This document shows positions 14,959 through 17,023 of a stretch of DNA of 17,023 nt, one piece after another. How positions within the stretch are numbered: position 1 is the stretch's first letter; each line of letters starts with the position of its first letter. The notes beneath the pieces were generated by a model. It did no database searches and was not told where the DNA came from. It worked only from the letters and a program-made list of their open reading frames with translations. Made by a program: the position numbers and the translations under genes. Location: the NCBI GenBank assembly GCA_039029455.1, contig JBCCGE010000066.1:1-17023 (forward strand), given 5' to 3'. This DNA is from JBCCGE01 sp039029455. Lineage in GTDB: Bacteria; Pseudomonadota; Gammaproteobacteria; Arenicellales; Poriferihabitantaceae.

Positions 14959-16143
14959 ATGACAGTTTCTGGTTCATCAAGGATGTTGTCGCTGGTTGCA
15001 GGGGCCGCAATGCTGGTGATCGGCTATGCGTGGCTGACGGTGTTTTCAGGTCAGAACCGACACTACGAATTCGATTTCCCCGACAGCCTTGACGAAATAC
15101 CAGCGAACTGGAATGGGCCTGTATTCGAATTAAGCGATGATTTTCCGAAATCTCTCTATCTGAATGCTCAATATCCATGGACCAATATTAATTTTAAGAC
15201 CAGGCCTGAACAGTACGCGAATACTGTTTTGGATTACATCATCGAAGGCCATATAGAGGCCGATTGGGTCACTCAGGAGAATAAAATACGGCAGTGGTAT
15301 CACTCCCCGTGGATGCACTGGGGCGGAAGGGGGCGAGAGTTTATTCGCGGGATGACTCGAGAACGGTCTTCGCGCCCTTTTGAATTGGCATCTGAACAGC
15401 CTTCCTGGTTTCAGTCGTGGGGATTAGCCCTTTATAACCCGGCGGGAGGATACGCACTCGGGAAGATCTGGGCAGATCCAGCTCAACCCAATATCGATGC
15501 TGTACTTTTTCCCGTCGGCACCGTGATGACAAAAATTCTTTTTACAAACGCGACCCTTGATCAGGTGCCGTTTTTGAGAGACTCATTGGTCTGGGACGCT
15601 AATATTTTCAGGGAAGATGGCTCGAATCAGCGGTCGCCGCAGAGGGTTCGGCTGATACAAATTGATTTTGCCGTGCGTGATTCAAGAGCGGACAACACAA
15701 CGGGGTGGGTTTTTGGCGCATTTGTATACGACGCAGATTTACCCGGCGACACGCCATTCGAGCGAATGGCTCCGGTTTGACTGATGTGGGGTAATGATCC
15801 AGGAGTTACGCCTGAGATGGTTCAGTCAGGGACGGAACTTAGTGAAAGCTGGATTAATGAAAATGTTGCAGTCATGCATCATGGATGGGGAGGTCGTATG
15901 AACGGTCCGGTCGATAATCCCAACTCGTCCTGTTTATCCTGCCATGCAACTGCGCAGGTTCCGATGATGTCTGATTTCGCATTTCGGGCGGATGACCCCA
16001 TCGATGTAAAACTACGCTGGTTCCGAAACATCAAACCTGACGAATCTTTTGACCCTGACACCAGGCCGACTGACTACTCTCTGCAGATTCCAATCAGCAT
16101 CAATTTTTTTGAAAACAGCAAGCGCGTCAGTTTAAGCAAGTAG
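14959..16143 (+). pseudogene. Membrane-anchored c-type cytochrome family gene interrupted by in-frame TGA
   Basis: One frame encodes both parts. The first (14959-15780, 273 residues) has an N-terminal hydrophobic segment (about 10-30, LSLVAGAAMLVIGYAWLTVF) and a long soluble region ending in GWVFGAFVYDADLPGD then FERMAPV. A TGA at 15778-15780 follows, and the frame continues at once as LMWGNDPG, through a single haem-c motif CLSCH (residues 332-336 of the joined frame; 57-61 after the ATG at 15784), to the stop at 16141-16143. From family memory, relatives read PVGLMWGND at this point, so TGA probably replaced a glycine codon (GGA to TGA). The stop cuts off the haem site, so without readthrough the product could not be a cytochrome. 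An ATG at 15784 might restart translation, but no SD or signal peptide precedes it. It is 27 nt after the licD-like gene. Confidence 0.78.
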
Positions 16144-16324
16144 TATCAACACAGGCGTTGTGGCAACTTTTATGGCTACAAACAAAGATTGCAGCTGCAC
16201 TGATTTGTGGCATGACAATGCAACAATACAGTTTCCTGGCTGTCGATAACCTTTGAACCAATGCTGCTCTCATAATTCGATAGTTATCCGGGGTATCGCA
16301 GCGAATCTGAATGAGGATTAATAC

Positions 16325-17017
16325 TTGAGCAATTGCAGTAGTTTAAAGGGTCCAGAGTCTAACGCTATATTTCTGTCACTTGCGCTTGCGGTTTCGCTGT
16401 TCTGCCCTTCTCTGGTGTCAGCGAATGACCAGCAGTCCACTTATGAGATCGAACTGGACATCCAGTGGACGCAAGATCGCATGCCGTATGAGTATCCCTT
16501 GCAGGCACATATGTCCGGCTTGATTGGTCTGACCCACAACACCCGGTTCAGTCTCTTTCAAGACGGCGACACAGCCTCTTCGGGCCTCGAGCTGGTCGCT
16601 GAAAACGGACGCTCCGGAATTCTTCGCGCTCAGTTCGAGGAACTCGAACGTCGTGACAGAATCGGCGCCATCATCGATGGCAAGGGATTAAAGAACGTGC
16701 CGGGCACGATTTCAGCGAGGTTTGAGACCACCCGCAGTCATCCACTATTGTCCGTGGTCACCATGCTCGCACCCAGTCCGGACTGGTTTACTGGTGTCTC
16801 CGCAGTCAATTTACTGAAAGACGATCAGTGGATAGATTCCATTCAGCAGACGCTGTGGGTATGGGACGCCGGAACAGACAGTGGCCCGACGTTTACCTCA
16901 AAGAATGCGGACACTCAGCCGCGTCAATCAGTGCGACTTCTGGCAACGCCGCATTTTTTTAACAATAACGGACTGATTGGTATAGGCACTATAAAGATCA
17001 AGCGCATTGATTCCTGA
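16325..17017 (+). CDS. Exported Spondin_N-domain protein
   Basis: 230 residues. The start is TTG at 16325, chosen for GAGG at 16313-16316 eight nt upstream and the signal peptide that follows (hydrophobic 14-31, cleavage near VSA-ND at about 33-34). The mature part matches the Spondin_N domain: YEIELDIQW (40-48), AHMSGLIGLTHN (61-72), GLELVAENG (87-95), VTMLAPSPDWFTGV (145-158), WDAGTDSGPTFTS (180-192). In animals this domain is found in extracellular-matrix spondins and binds Ca2+; in bacteria it occurs in secreted proteins whose role is not established. Preceded by 181 nt without a gene. It reads to its own stop six nt before the window ends. Confidence 0.88.
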   Translation: MSNCSSLKGPESNAIFLSLALAVSLFCPSLVSANDQQSTYEIELDIQWTQDRMPYEYPLQAHMSGLIGLTHNTRFSLFQDGDTASSGLELVAENGRSGILRAQFEELERRDRIGAIIDGKGLKNVPGTISARFETTRSHPLLSVVTMLAPSPDWFTGVSAVNLLKDDQWIDSIQQTLWVWDAGTDSGPTFTSKNADTQPRQSVRLLATPHFFNNNGLIGIGTIKIKRIDS

Positions 17018-17023
17018 ACTCGG

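Noticed and set aside
15778..15780. TGA read as glycine (alternative genetic code)
   Set aside because: TGA ends other genes normally here, including the Rieske gene, the ligase gene and the Spondin_N gene, so a code change is not supported.

Overview
The window looks like chromosomal DNA of a free-living, probably marine, Gammaproteobacterium. Base composition is balanced. Genes use Shine-Dalgarno (SD) sites, sometimes with TTG starts. The gene content fits too: a Bcr/CflA transporter, MerR regulator, EamA permease, Spondin_N protein, LPxHAxT-type exported protein and class-I methyltransferases. This placement is inferred from gene content only. There are no rRNA or tRNA genes, no CRISPR array and no phage or transposase gene.

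Layout. (1) 118-3246 (+): a large exported Kelch-repeat protein. (2) 3388-5045 (-): a MerR regulator followed by a Bcr/CflA efflux pump. Divergently, 5118-6516 (+) holds two SAM-dependent methyltransferases. The intergenic region carries a SoxR/MerR-type operator inside a 19-bp promoter spacer facing the methyltransferases. The first methyltransferase is cut by a late stop codon. (3) 10290-6572 (-): a four-gene operon with a stand-alone Rieske [2Fe-2S] protein, a Rieske-oxygenase catalytic subunit whose own Rieske cluster site is missing, a glutamine-synthetase-like ligase and an unrecognised protein. This is the most interesting part. It reads as a split oxygenase, possibly acting on an amine or its gamma-glutamyl derivative. 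(4) 10487-12291 (-): a DUF3592 membrane protein, a possible gene remnant, a small leader-peptide-like protein and an LPxHAxT exported protein. (5) 12349-12747: dispersed palindromic repeats and an orphan terminator. (6) 12949-13878 (+): an EamA/DMT permease. (7) 14282-17017 (+): a frameshifted LicD-family gene, a c-type cytochrome interrupted by an in-frame TGA, and a Spondin_N protein.

Three genes (methyltransferase, licD-like, cytochrome) each carry one disabling change with recognisable coding sequence on its far side. This implies very recent decay or sequence error. The oxygenase lesion is different: the reading frame is clean, the catalytic iron site is intact, and the missing cluster is encoded immediately upstream with a stop/start overlap. 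That looks like an architecture, not decay.
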